Source: Acanthaster planci (lineage: Eukaryota > Echinodermata > Asteroidea > Valvatida > Acanthasteridae). From it: 47,637 bases of DNA. The translations under genes and the position numbers were made by a program. Location: contig NW_019091622.1 in assembly GCF_001949145.1 (NCBI RefSeq), forward strand, positions 165,271-212,907, written 5' to 3'. Every line of letters starts with the position of its first letter. Within the stretch, counting starts at the first letter, position 1. This document shows positions 1 to 13,600 of this stretch, piece after piece. The notes under the pieces were generated by a model. That model had not been told where the DNA came from and did no database searches. It saw nothing but the letters and a program-made list of their open reading frames with translations.

Positions 1-1602
1 GCATATTTTGGGGCAGGTTTGGTATCATACCTGATGAATTTCTTGTTGGACTTGGTGTCAAAGGTCAAAGGCGATGGTGTTGGATTTTGTGTGAGTCGGT
101 ACGCATAGGGATCATTGTGTGCAGTGTCTGGCTTGCTGGACCAACCTAACCAAGTGTTGGGACCGTGATTGATTTTGTCAGGTTTAGTACTGCTGCAGTG
201 CAAGTCATTCTATACTGCATAGACCCATCCATATCACATCACTCCAACCTCCAATGGGCTCATTCTGTTGGGGTTTATCAGGTTTGGTACAGTGACCTGC
301 ATGTACAAATACATGATTTATAGACAAATATATTGAATTTTTTGGGTTCAGTATGCTCCCTAATGCAAGAGCCTGGGGAGTTAGGGTTTGTTAAAGTCCG
401 CTTTTAGCTTTCCATGAATGCACTTCGGATCGCAAGAAGTGGTAGTTACAAAATGTCCCTAATCACTTCAGAATAAATTTATAGCGTAAAATCGCATACA
501 TGTACTACAAAATACTACTCTGATGGTATTCTGTAGTACTTAGCCCCTTTGACTTTGATGTCAGACAGTAGTCAGGGTGCCTACATACAGTGTATATCTT
601 GGGCTGAAGTACCAGTAGGCCTACTGTACCATGTGGGTCATTCCGTGAGGTTGGGGCACAATTTGTGACGGTGTCCTTGTTACATGAGTAACTTTTTACC
701 ACCTGTCATGAGTAGCAGTGGGTCACTTACTCTGTAAAAGTAACACACACCTCCGTGTTCAGCCTTGCAAGATGTACATGTACATGTATAACAATGTCAA
801 TTTGGAATCCACATACAGGGAAATATGTAACACGTAACAATGGACACCGTCACAAATTGTGCCCCAACCTCATGGAATGACCCATGTACTAAGAAGTACA
901 CATAGTACATGCACCTGAAACAAATAGGCTGTTGAACTTCACAAACTACCGTACCATTTGCTGGTACTAAGAGTAGTGCACATGTACATGTAGCTTAAGG
1001 TGAGGTTAGGGATATGAAAGCAATTACCCACACTGCCCTTTTTTTTCCCCGTCTGAGCGATGTAAATCTAAACTGTAATTTTAACTGGCCCCAATGGTCG
1101 GATGGGAAATGCCAACATGTGAATACATGTGCAGTACATGTACATGTACCTGTACCGAAAGTATATGTGTGTAATTGAACAAGCTTCTCCCTATCCAGGT
1201 TGTCCTGGTGTCTCGTGCTATTTTGTCAGCTTGATTTAGTTCAGATGGTAGTGTCCGCAGTCCTGCTGGTGCAGGCAGTAGAAAGGAAAAGCAAAAAAAT
1301 CCTGGGTTCAGTTACTTTCTGTTGTTTATTCTTTTCCTCCTGTGATGTGTATACAAAGCTCACTTTTGCCTTTTGTATTGCAGTTTTACTGTGAAACGTG
1401 CACGTACATGTGAATATGCAAGTACAGGCTTTCGGGTGCTTGGACTCTGTTACCAGAAACTTTTGGTAAAACGGTTACCCGACTATGGATATTCTGCTCT
1501 GCACTTCACACGTACGTGTACATATGCATGTCTTCATGCACCAATACTTGCTGTGTCTGTTTAAATGCAACCTTTCATTATTTTTGTGTGTTTTGTTCAC
1601 AG
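1..1602. other. Intronic sequence upstream of the first visible exon
   Basis: AT-rich sequence with many 'acatgtacatgta' runs and no convincing exon. The preceding F-BAR exons (about the first 50 residues of the family) were looked for and not found, so this is probably part of a long 5' intron. It contains one strong inverted-repeat element at 626-890. Confidence 0.6.
626..890. repeat. Inverted-repeat (MITE-like) element with ~60-base arms
   Basis: The left arm starts with 'gtaccatgtgggtcattcc' near 626. It is matched in reverse complement by the block ending 'ggaatgacccatgtac' near 888. The arms share the core ggttggggcacaatttgtga and differ at only a few positions over about 60 bases. The ~140-base centre has no coding potential. 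I see no clear target-site duplication. Confidence 0.75.
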
Positions 1603-1653
1603 GAGACTCATCAAGAACTACCAACCAAAGAAAAAAGAAAGTGAAGATGTCAC
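1603..1653 (+). CDS. FNBP1: F-BAR exon, 51 bases ([16 protein letters not shown])
   Basis: The acceptor is tttgttcacag before 1603 and the donor is AC|GTAAGA after 1653. The exon opens with one base closing a codon and ends with two bases that join the A at 3258. The peptide matches the Tyr-Gln-Pro-Lys-Lys segment at about residues 50-65 of vertebrate FNBP1 family members. It lies immediately before the residues encoded by the next exon. Confidence 0.85.
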
Positions 1654-4600
1654 GTAAGATGACTTGTCAATCTGCGTTGATAGTGTCTGCCTTGATATTG
1701 TCTGCCTTTTTGTTGTGAATTGAGTAAAAACATAAATTTCAGTGGAGTTTTGATAGTTACACTTTCTCTTACATGTATCTGTAGGAAAAAAAGCGACTAT
1801 CAATCCAAAATCACACGCACACAAATCTGTAAACACTCGGAATTTAACAGTAGTAAAGTGTTTAATTTTGTGGGGATAGGTCTGGGAGGTCCATAACAGC
1901 TGGCTTTTGCATTGGGTTTGGCATACCTCAGAAAAACAAAGTCCAACAGCCTCTGTGCACAAAGTCCCTTAGATGGGTGTTTAACTTTGTGTGAATGGGG
2001 AAGGTTAGGGCCAGCAACCCTTGGGGGGGTTCGGGTTAAATGACTGATACTAATGTCATTTCAGAAGAACTTTTAGTGAGGAAATAATTGTCAGAAAAGA
2101 AATAACCCAAGTTAAATCGTGGATCATCCTGTCTGTGTTATGTGCATTGATTTGACATCTGACACCTCACAGATTCACAGGTTGCGAAGTATACAATAAA
2201 TGTGCCATAGATGCAGTGGTCATTAATACTTGCCTTAAAAAAAAAATCAGGGAAAAATACTCAGCGCTCCCCAACATGTTCATGATGAAAGCTCGTTTAA
2301 TCATCATTTTACCTCATCTTGTTATTTTTGGGAGTTATCAGAATACAGAACACTTTTTGTGGAAATTTCCTTCCGCATACAGTATAATCATCTTTAAGGG
2401 CAGTTTGGAAGGTTATTGCCCACTTTTAAAAAGAAAGCCAATGATAAAGTACACAGGGTTTGCACGCCTCCTGGAAAACCTGGAAAATCCTGGAATTTTA
2501 TACCCATCCTGGAAAGTGCTTAATCAAAAAAAAATTCCTGGAAATTACAGTAAAATCAATATAACTTTTAAAATGAGACAAAAGTGATCTAATTAACTGT
2601 GACAGAAAATTTACCACGATCGATCCATCCCCGCATACATTGTCGCTATGTTGTTCATTATTCAATCATGCGTGGTCTACACACTCAGAAATACACCCTC
2701 GTTCCATCAGCGCTACGAGCAAAATCAATTTCGAATGGTGCCCACAATGTGATTCTTTCCATTTTGCATAGGTGGGGCACCAAGAATATCATTACTAAAT
2801 TTTCTTGTAGTCAAATTTTCCCTTCCTTTTTTTGTAGCTCCGTGGTGAACTGTCTGTTGTGGCTATAATTATGAAATCATTCTCTATCAAATTTATGTAC
2901 TTTATTTAATACATAATTAAATAATCTCCATTCATTATAAACTAATAAAGCTCAGTGTAAAAGTGAAACTGTGAATGTGTCGAACCTTTTTCATTAACGT
3001 TGAATGAACAGGGGAAGTTTTTTATGATCGCCAAGTGTGTGTAGGCCTACCTTGTGGTCCAGTTGTCACTGTCAGAACCTGAATTAGTCCCGGAAAAATC
3101 AAACTTTTGACCTGGAAAATCCTGGAAAAGTCCTGGAATATTTTTTTTCACAAGGGTGTATGAACCCTGAGTACTGATTTGACCCCTTATTCCAGATGCA
3201 TGCATTTGTTGGACCGATGACCTTTTACCCATCCCTCCCTCCTCCCCTCCCCACCAGATTCTCCACGGTCACATCCTTCCGCAACATCCTGACAGAGCTG
3301 CAGGGCATCGCCAACCAGCACGACCTGATTGCCGAGGGGCTGATGACCCGGGTCACCAAGGAGGTGCAGGCGGCCATCGCTGAGTTCAAGGCAGAACGCA
3401 AGAAGCTGCTGCAGGATGCGCGGGCCAAGGAGGCGGCTAAGGACCGCTCCATCAAGAAGATGGATCAGGTGAGGGCATCAACCGAATGCGTGGATGTGGT
3501 CCGGTCATGTTTACTGACAGTCAGTGAAAGGCGCATCGATAAATTATCCTGAAAATGGTAACGTTACGAAAAGCGTAAACTTCTCAGTGTCACACAGTGA
3601 GTGCTTATTTGGAGGATAACCACACTCTGTGCTTTTGGTCAGGTCATGCTCCTGGAGTGCTGCCTGGCAAAAACCAACACTCTAGAACATGAAAAGTGAA
3701 AGTTTCCATTGACTGTCGGTGTAGGTGATCCATTTGAATCAAAATGAGTCACAAGTCACGTTTGAGTTTGATGCTTTTTTAAAAAAGAAACTTGCAAAGT
3801 GTACATCGGCAGAAACGGAAACGTTCAACTTTTCTCACCCACATAATATTTGCTTTCATCAGAATTTCAAACTCAGTGAGTGATGCATCAGTATAAAGTG
3901 GCCAGCTTTCTCTTTCCAATCGGAATTAAAGCGATATTACTTCCCACAAATGAGTAGAAGACTTATTACGTTGCATCCGGTCTCTTATTTTGATATGGAG
4001 CTCTTTTGCACCGCAGGCAAACTGAAACCGCAATCTTTCCAGGAAGTGAGTGTACGACAGAATGCCCCTTATCAAGCAGCTGGGCTTCGTCACTGACTTT
4101 GCTTGCCTCATTTCATCTTTTTTTTTTCTGACCAGTCAAGAGAGACGTACAGACAGGCCTACAATGCATTCATCACTGCCAAGCAGCAGTTTGAGAAGGT
4201 GGACAGTGACCTTTCGCAGAGCCGGGCACAAGTGTCAAAGGTAGTTGAGAAAAAGTATGGAAAGACACATTTTAAGGAAAGCTCAGTGGAGTATTTTCTT
4301 CCTGTGCAATAGAAATTTCTACGTGTGAAACGTTTTGGCCCAAGCCCAGGGTTTGATTTGAGTCGGAAATAGCAAGGAAAATGGCAGATAACTTGCCGCG
4401 GATAATATTCATGAAGTATCTGAAAGACATAAGAGTAGGTAGTTGTATACCATAGATCAAGTGCAGAAGATGGACAGACAATAAGCCTCCTTGCGAGTTA
4501 AATTTGAATAAAATCTGGTACACTGGGTTTGTTAAATTCATGTGAATGTAACAATTTGAATTCTCCGTACTCAAGACGCTGTTGCTATACCTTGTGGTTC

Positions 4601-7600
4601 GGGGCAAGCTTTTGCTTAGTTACATATTAAGAGACACTTCACACCAACACACTGTTTTCAATGGATAAGAAGGGCACAAAGGAAGCCGTCAATTCCAGAG
4701 ATGGTGGTTGCTATGCAAAAGCTTGCCCCCGAATCGCGAGTTATAACAACAGTGTCCTTAGTCTGTGGAATTCAAATTGTTATGTTAATGTTCAATCAGA
4801 TAACTTGGGGTACCAGAGTTGATTCAAATTTAACTCGCAAAAGGCTTATTCCCTAGACGTTTGCTGTTTATAGTCGTTTGAAGTCGTTCTCATCTTCTGT
4901 TTTGGAAAACTAATGCACAGAGCAAGAACAACATGATGCAGAAGGACCAACATCGGGAGGACTGCAAGAACGAGTACATACTGCAGCTGACCCAGACAAA
5001 CAAGGACCAGCATGAGCACTACTACACCGAACTACCCGGCGTCTTTAAAGTAAGTGACCCCGATCACGCCCTCGAACGCTCGCCGTGCTGCCTGTGCATC
5101 CTCCGAGTCAGTTTGGCTCCATCCTGCAAAGTCCTCCGAAACCTCCTGGTGGATTCTGAAAGGTGAAGGAGGGATGGCGCTGACCCTTTCTGTGGTAGAC
5201 GTGACAAAAATCCTGCAGCGGATGATTTCTGTTGGCCTCAGTTGATTCAGTTAGCGACTTGTTTTATTGCACGACGTTAACCAGGGATGTACCAAGTACG
5301 TGTATTTGCCCATGAGAGAATGGTTTATTTTCAGTCTTGAATGGAGACTATTTTTCACGCCCCCATGGAGGCTTGCCGTGTTGAAATGATGGACTTTTGC
5401 TTCCCTTTGAAACAGCATCCTCCAGAGCCAGGATAATAATTTTATTCGAGTCGGGGTATCCCAGCATGTTTTGTAAGAAAAAAAGTTCATTCAGGTAGAG
5501 ATGAACAAGTTTAGTGTACTCCAGCTGTTGTAGTGGGTTGGATTCGGAAGGTTGTGACGATTGGCTGCTGCTGGAGTTTGGTTGAGGTAAAGGGACTTGT
5601 GCCACGTACATCCTTCTGGATCCTTTTTCCAAATCTCTCATCTGCCTTAGGCTTCAGCTTCATCTAGAGTTTCCCAACACACCTGTTTGAACTTCATATA
5701 AAGTTTGGCCGTCGGTGAGTCTTTTGTTACAGAGAAAAATTGGAGAGCCAAAGGACTTATTTGTGATTGAGTCATTCAGTGAGCAGCGATTCCCACAGGA
5801 GGAAAAACAAACTGCAGGATTGACGGTGAAACTTGGTAGACACTGGAATGTATTTGCAGGAAATGTAGTGGGGTGATTCACGTACTCCGCGACTGAAAAC
5901 CTGCCGCATGTGGGTCGAGGCACTTTCCGGCTGGGCAAGGTGTTGTCTATTTTTAGCTTGCTGCCCGGGAGGCTCTCCCGAGACCCCACTCCGGTACTTC
6001 CTGTTGTGTTTCACTTGAAACCTGCTCTGTCAAAACATGATCAGGTTGATGCCATTTGTTGCTGCAGCTGTCAGATGCCTGTCAGATGGCATGACGAGAA
6101 AAACTCTGTATGTGTTGGTGATGTTGGGAGGTGCGGTGTTGACTGTTTTGTGACAGGTATGCCGAAGCGTTATGTCATCTAACAACAGGACAGGAGTGTA
6201 CTCATAGCTCTGTGTACAATTGTTGATATCACACGTTTTCTTCAGTTTGGGAGTAAGTTCCACTGTTTACTTGTTTTTGTGTAAAGCAGCTTATTTTGAC
6301 AATGGAATCAGTCAAAAGTTCTTCGAGCTTACCTTCTTAGGTAAGTTCGAAGGACCTCTTCATTCTTTTTCTCATGCTCTCTCGACCAGGAGTGCCTTTT
6401 GTGATAGGACCAAGATTGTGCATTCTGAGAATGTAACAACTACCACCTTCTTGTCGCTTCCACTGAAATCAAGCATTTACATCGTGGTTGTATTGTCGTA
6501 GCACATAGTAAGGTGTGTCAAAACGAGTCAAACCAAATGCCCCCTGCATGTTCCTTGAGCTTGTCTTCTGCCTTTTCTTTCCAATTTGCAGAAAATCCAA
6601 GAGATGGACGAGAGAAGGATAATGAAGACCAGTGACTTCTACAAGGTGTATGCTGAGTGCCACCGTAGCGTACTGCCCATCATCGGCAAGTGTCTGGACT
6701 GCATCACCCAGGAAGCTGAAAGCGTCAACCCGGAGGAGGTACTTGGACTTATCCAAGGGCCCCTGCTGCGTCCCAATTTTGTGGCTTGGGCTTGAATTTA
6801 CCCACAAGTCTGTGCCGTGTTAGCTGCAGCCTCTTCCCGTAGCATTGTGTGTAATTTCAAGTCGCAGCCAAGAAATTCTGATGCGGCCTCATTTCCCAAC
6901 GGAACCCTTGTTTTCAGTCTCCACGTGATCATTTCAGTGGGTGCTTCGAGGCCTGTTGGGATTTCTAAAATGATGAAGATTATCACTTGTGATAAAAATC
7001 GCAATTTCATGTTAGCTGTTATATTTTTATCCGCCGGGCCTCTTGCCAAAAAAGAATGGTTTGGCGTGTGTATCGCTTTGCAGCCAACATCGCTCCCTGA
7101 CACAGTCTCGGAGGTGCAAAAAGCAATGATAATGGGAAGAAATTTTTCCACAGATTTTGTGTAAATGATCACCGTGGGTCGGTGGTTGTAAAATCTTACT
7201 TTGGAAAGGGCTGTGGTTGCATTATCTTGTCATTTTAGAAAGTTGGCATTTTCAGATCAAAGTAATACTGAGCCTAGTACAAGTGCATTGTGTACAATAC
7301 CACTGAAAAACAGTTACAAATGCAAAAAATAACCCGTCGTAATTTTTTTTTCTTTGGGTGGTCCCGACAGGACTCGAGAAAGGTCACAATAAAGTACAAG
7401 TCCGGCCTGGTCCCCCCAGACGACTTCCAAATGCTGGACCTGGACGAACCAGCGAAGGAGGAGCCAGAGAAAGAGGCGGATGCCGTGTCGGGCAACGGCG
7501 TGCCTGCCGGAAACAGCTCGGGCACCGTTACGGGAAGGAACAAGAAGGCCAAGAAGGGGCTGCGATCCATCTGGTCGAAGGTAGGGGGAACATTACGGGG

Positions 7601-10600
7601 GGAGGTAGCATGGAGAGGTTGGTGGCCAAGTCTCAGACCACCAAACGTGCTGATATCTGTACAATGAAATATGTATTCTAGCCATTTTGATAGCAAAGTA
7701 AAAATACCCCCCCCCAAAAAAAAACCACATGATGCCGGGAAAGCAATTATAATTCCTTGAAAATAAGACGCTTAACCTTACATCTGCTCAAGTCAAACTT
7801 CTGGTGTTGCGTGGTAGTCGCAGTTCTGGAACTAACACAAATTCGATTTTCTGTGAAAGCATAGGTTTTTAGACCTTCAGTGCCATGTAAAATAGGGACA
7901 GAGCCTAAGTAGCTTAACCACAAACACTGCTAAGCAGATCGACATGCTGTAAGCATTAATCAACTGAGAGCCATTCGTGGGCAGTGCGTACTGCTTGAAA
8001 CTTTGGCTGGTAACCGCAGCTTGTCCGACACATCTTTCCTGCGCTCAGCAAATGCGTGTCCCTGGCAGCTGTGTGAATACGATATGTATTTGTAAACACC
8101 TTAAAATTGTATTAATTAAGCTTGAGTGTGCTGGATTGTCAGAAAAATACAGCATCTATGCACACCTGCGTTGGCATTTCTAGCATGCGCTGAATTGAAC
8201 GAAGCCCTTGCACAGTTGGATGGAATTTCAATGCGGGTGCCATTTTTCATATTAGCTCCTCTCCAATCAATCATCAAATTTACTCAGTAGTCCGTTACTC
8301 AACGTGGGGAAGTTGCGCTGGATTCCACCGAACTTGGCAGCTTCCCTGAGCCAAAGAAATTACGGCCATCCAAGCAGCGTTCCCGTTGATTGGGAAATCA
8401 AGAAAAATGCCACTGCAGTATTTATCCTGGCAACTGAAATCTGGCTGCAGCCTTGTGGAATTCTCCTGTTGCCTTATAAAAGCCTGTGCCTTAGCCATGT
8501 ACATGTATTTAGACGTTTTGAAGTATCCTTTGATCCGTTCCCAGACAATGTGGCTTGATAGCACTCGTTCTGATATTACAGTGAGCCGCCTTCTACTGTG
8601 CTTTCCCGTTGTCCTTGATGCAACATATAGTGTAGACTGCATGCAAGCTTTTAATGAAGTCTGGAAATGCTCGTAGTCGAGTGCAGCAGGTGATTTTGTA
8701 CACATGCAGCAAACCCAAGGAAAATCTAACCTGTTACAAAAACAGTTGTGTTGTAGTACCATGTTTGAATTAAAAACAAAATGCCAAGACAATCTCTCAG
8801 CGATTCTACTACTGTAAACCAGCATTTTTGGAACTTTCATTGCAGTAGAATTTTCAAACTGTGCCCAAAATGAAAGTTCCAAGACAGATCCTTTATAATG
8901 GATCAGTGAATCTCAAAAACTAGTTGCAGCTTTTGTCGCACCGGTTTCTAGATAAATTAGAGATTCATAGACAGCCTCTAAGTGTAACATGGAAGAGCCA
9001 ACTTAACTGGAGTGCTAGGTTCTGCCAACATTTCTAAAAGGAACAAAGAGAGAAATAGGGAAGCTGAAGTAATGATTTACAAAGCTGGGGACAAGGGAGC
9101 GTGTTTTGCCAAATGTAGATCAGTGCAGTTATGTGCAATGTGTGCTTTCCAATTTGTATATGCGCTTGTATTAATATATCCATAATGCCTATCAGCATGC
9201 GCTGCTGCCAGTTGGTGCAGATGTACATTCACTGGAATTAGTTTGGCTTGGCCGTTAATGCCTTTGACAAATGTTTTTCTTACTTTTGTCATTTTTTTTA
9301 AAATTAATGAATTTATTTTAAAACATTTTTGGGTTTTATTTCGATGGCTTGTTGAGCTCACAATGCGGTGTGAATTAGTCATTTTTACGCCAAAAATATT
9401 TTTGGTTTTGTTTTATATTGGATTTAAGATTTTGGTATTTATTATTATGAGTGAACTAATTTCAATTTCTTTTTGCTCCAGAAACTGAGGGAACACTGGA
9501 ATTTTGTAAATAGGACGGATGAAATTTAGAAATTGTGAACCTTGTCGTGATGGGTGACAGCTAGCCCCAGTCTGTGGCCCCTTTCACTGGAGTAGACACC
9601 AGCATCTACTCTAGTGCGGGGTCATAGACTAGGGCTAGGGGACAGCCAGTTGTGAGAAGACACAACTTTCACCCAAAATCTTTTATTTCATGAACATCCA
9701 TGCAAAATTCACTTGTAAAATGTCTGGAGAGTGCTTGAAACCCCGTCCCACAAACAAACAAACAAACAAACAAACAAACAAACAAACAAACAAACAAACA
9801 AAAAAAATACCCGAATAAAAGAACAGAAATCCCAGAAAGATTGATTGAAGTGTGGTGCCGTCAACTGCAGGCGGTAGTAGCAATGCAGAATCTGTGAGAA
9901 AAAAAAAGGTTTAGGAAATGTCAGAAAATTGCCCCCATCACACAAATTTGAAACTTTTGCATGTGACTCGGGGAAATTTGAGTATGGAACAAATGCCCAC
10001 GTGGACACATCAATCTTTGTTATTTATTTTCCTGTTATTTCCAGAATATCAGTGTTTCCCTCTGGAGAGCTCACCGAATCTACTCTTACTTTATTTATCA
10101 TTTTTTTTTTAAATAATGACTTCTTTTGATGCCATTGACTTGTCATCCCTCATTCCACCCCTCCAATATGCTCCATTCACCCCATCCAACCATCAATTCA
10201 TCCATTCACTCTTACGTATTCATGCCACCGAAACTCCAAATCCAAAAAAAAAACTAAACAAAGGCGGTCTCGAGTGTCGCACAAGTACCCAAGGTAACTC
10301 CTTTTCCTTATCATATAGAACAGTATCTGTAGCCCTGCCTCGGCCATCCCGGGTGACCGGGATGCGCTGTGAATGTCCCTGCGTTTTGATTGCAGCATCT
10401 TTCTCGCCTGATGTCCCCTTTATTTTGTACATGGACCTGTTGCGTGTATGTAGAAACTCAGAGACTCAGCTGTACTAACTGTAATGGAACCGTCCACCCA
10501 TCTTGTTGGTTCTGGTCATGTGATGTGATGTTGCATGTTGACGATGCATGTCGACCCTAAGTAGTAGACCCTAACCCAGTTGATACTAGCAAGCAAGAAT

Positions 10601-13600
10601 GTATTCTGAACAAGCGCTTTGCCCATTGTGTTCCTGTAAAAGTTGTTTTTTAATCTAATACATTTGAGCGGGCGTCAAAGGTACACACATTAAAAAATTC
10701 AAATTTCAGTTGGTTTGGTGCAAAAACAGAAGCGAAGCCAAACACCGAATTTGCCAGGGGAAGGTCAAACTTACATGTATTATCAGCTTGGATTTTCTCT
10801 GTGAAATTTTGAACCTATTTGGAAATAGGGACTGAAAATTAGCAATTTGTGTAAAATTCGAAGGGGAGGGGAGATAGCATAAGGTTTTGTATTTCAACCA
10901 CCTTTGCTTTGAAGAGCGGTGGAAAAAACTTTGCTCAAACAGTTATCTCTGAATAGCACTCATGTACAAGACACCCAGGATACCTGTACTTCAGGCATGA
11001 TAGCAGCTGTACCCAGCCCTCACCCCCCCCCACATGCTGGCTTTTTGTTATTGCGCAGAGTCTTTTTAGTTTGAGCTTGTTTAGGCTAAGTAACTTCAGC
11101 GAATGCCAGTGCAAAGTGGATTTGACTCTAGACACACAGGGCAACCGAATGAATATTGGCACACAGGCACATGGAGTTTCAATTTTCTGGATTCGGATGT
11201 AGCATGAACTAAGCAGTTCCAGTTCATGAAATAAAATTCTGAGCAAGCATTTGGTCAGAATTCATAAAGAGTAGTCCCGAGGTGAATGGAGGCATCCTCA
11301 TCTCCCTTCCCCCTCCCCAACACCCAAGCCCCGCCCCACCCGCCCATCCCGTATCCCCCAATCATCCACCCTTCAGCCTTCATCTTTATTCACATTGATT
11401 TCTTCTTTTTCTTCTCTTTTGTTTTCCTCCGATCGGATCCTGAACCCCTGGCCGTCTTGCTTTTCGTTTTTTTTTCTCTTGGTCGGTAACCCCCTCGTCT
11501 CCTCCCCCCCCTGCCAGGATGACGATGGGGTAGGGCGCAGCAGTATACGCAGGTTAAAAATCCCGCACACGCCCTCATTTAGGCGGAAGGTATATAACCA
11601 CTTCCCCTTCTATTTTTCTCTCTCTCTCTCTGTTTTTTTTCCTTTTTTTGGACATCACTGCACGCTTCTTCGGCACTGCATTCACATTTCTCATGTTCTT
11701 TTCTTTTTTTAGTTCATGGTGTTACATTTTTGCTGATCATCGAATGTTGGCATTTTGGCTTGAAAAGGGAGACATTGTGGCAAAAGCATCATGGGACACG
11801 TATGGCCAAATGTATCCAAAGATAATGTATTACTTTAAAACTTGACCATGTGCAACATTTTTTTTGGGGGGGTCCCATTTCCCCGGTGTCTACGCTTTGC
11901 CACAACGATGTATGCCTGCACACTTGGCCAAGATGGCAGAATTCGTGGTGTGGCTTTTGTCTGTGTCTTGCTAGAGGCTGGTGCATTTAAGGGCATACGT
12001 CCATCTACATTGCGTCAAGGGATGACATGCTCCATTGCACGATGTTGCTCGCTTCAGCAAGTTTTCCAAAACTTAGTAAAGAGTCAGGACATTATTTGGA
12101 ACTGACCTGTTGAAATTTCCTTTGAAGTTTGAACTAGCCAGACATCTTTAGTCTAACACCAGATGTATCAAAATGGCCCGATCAAACAGCTTAGCTGGGG
12201 ATTGTGCATTTGGGGGCCCTGTTCCTATAACAGAAGGTAGACCTACGTACTTTGTTTTGATTCACCTTGTTAGTTGACTCTGACATCATGCTCAGTAACT
12301 GTAGGGTTGATGTGAAAAGAGGGGAGGGTTTTGAGTTTTGAGGGAAATTATGAGGGGAAACTGTGAGTGTAGTAACACATAGCACATGGTGGATTCAAAT
12401 TTGCATGGCAGGTTTATCAGTAAGAAAGTCGCACATTCTCTCACAATTTGCAATTCGAAATTTCAAAAAAACAAGGTCAGTCCAGTTCAGAGAGCGTCGC
12501 TTTTGGTGTTTTTGGTGGCGTGACCAGTTCTCCACAGATTAGAAAAAAATGACAAAAACTTGGTGGGGGGGTGCAAATGCCCAATCCCTACCTAACTCAC
12601 CTGTAATCCATTTTCACTTGTCCATGCTGGCTTTCCAGCAGCAAAGGCTTTTTTTGTAGCACTATTGGTGGGAAACTTCTACAATACATCAGTCTACTCT
12701 CAGTAAGAACACTCTAGCCCCATCTGCGTGCATCTTCATACATGTCAAGGTACCTTCACAAAAGGTTTGGTAATTCCCACTGCAGTATAATTACAAGTAT
12801 ATGACAGGAGTTTTCAAATGCTTCTGTCAATTGTGTCTTGAATTTGAGTTTTTTTCAAGCCTCTTTTTGACAATGGAATTCTGCCAAACTAGATCCCTTC
12901 CCCAGTCATACCCTTAAAGTAGTTAACTCCAGGACTAAGTATGGCGTATCTGACAAAAGTTTGTATTCAGGAAACAATAATTGTAGAAATAAAACGGTTG
13001 TTGAGAGACGGAACGTCAGCTATTTTTTCCGCTTAAAGACCCCCTTACTTTTATCACAAGCAGATGCAGCACAGTACAATGTAGGTGTGGATTCCTGTCC
13101 CGTACTCACTTTTTGCACTGTGCACATTTACCAAGGTGGCAACAAGTTACTTAGACACCAGTCTGTTTTCTCCGAGAAACCCCAGCACAAGTACACTTAC
13201 CCGAATTAAAGATTTTGCAACTGTGTCAGAAGGACTGTAGACCAATAGAATTAGAATGTAATTTGCTCCCTTCTATGCAAAAATCCATGTAAGCACCTTT
13301 CGCCAGTAGCTTTGCCAGCTTTTCCTGAAAGCACAGTCCTGATTCTCGCCAGTCTTTCACTGCCAGTGTAGTTTTTTTTTTTTTTAAAGTCAGACTATCA
13401 ACTTCAATGTCTGTCTTACGTGGTCTATTCTTCATAATACGAAAGTGACATATACCCTTACCACTGGAATAATACGTCTATAGACCACTGAGTGCTTTGC
13501 TATGCACGTAGCTCAGCAGACAGTTTTGTGAAATTCAAATTGCAGGCACGTTCAGCAGATAGGCCCTTGAAAATTAAGTGTTAGAAAAAAAGGTCAGTAA

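Larger units (their letters stand above)
7581..11517 (+). other. Long intron with simple repeat and hairpin
   Basis: About 3.9 kb. The 195-residue minus-strand frame at 8295-8882 resembles no family I know and lacks coding-like composition. A near-perfect hairpin lies at 9561-9640 and a (CAAA)n tract at 9751-9808. Confidence 0.6.

Noticed and set aside
1200-1394. Candidate upstream F-BAR exon after the sequence ctccctatccag
   Set aside because: The translated sequence does not resemble the first F-BAR helix and lacks a matching donor phase.
8295-8882. 195-codon minus-strand open frame in an intron of the FNBP1-family gene
   Set aside because: No family resemblance, no splice or promoter context, and composition like the surrounding intron; most likely chance.
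9481-9504. Possible 24-base microexon (KLREHWNF) after a strong acceptor ttttgctccag
   Set aside because: The donor would be a weak GTAAAT and the peptide does not match the family at that position; too little support.
10116-10478. Plus-strand open frame of 120 codons with a possible donor at 10290
   Set aside because: Pyrimidine-rich upstream part looks intronic and there is no convincing acceptor or family similarity.
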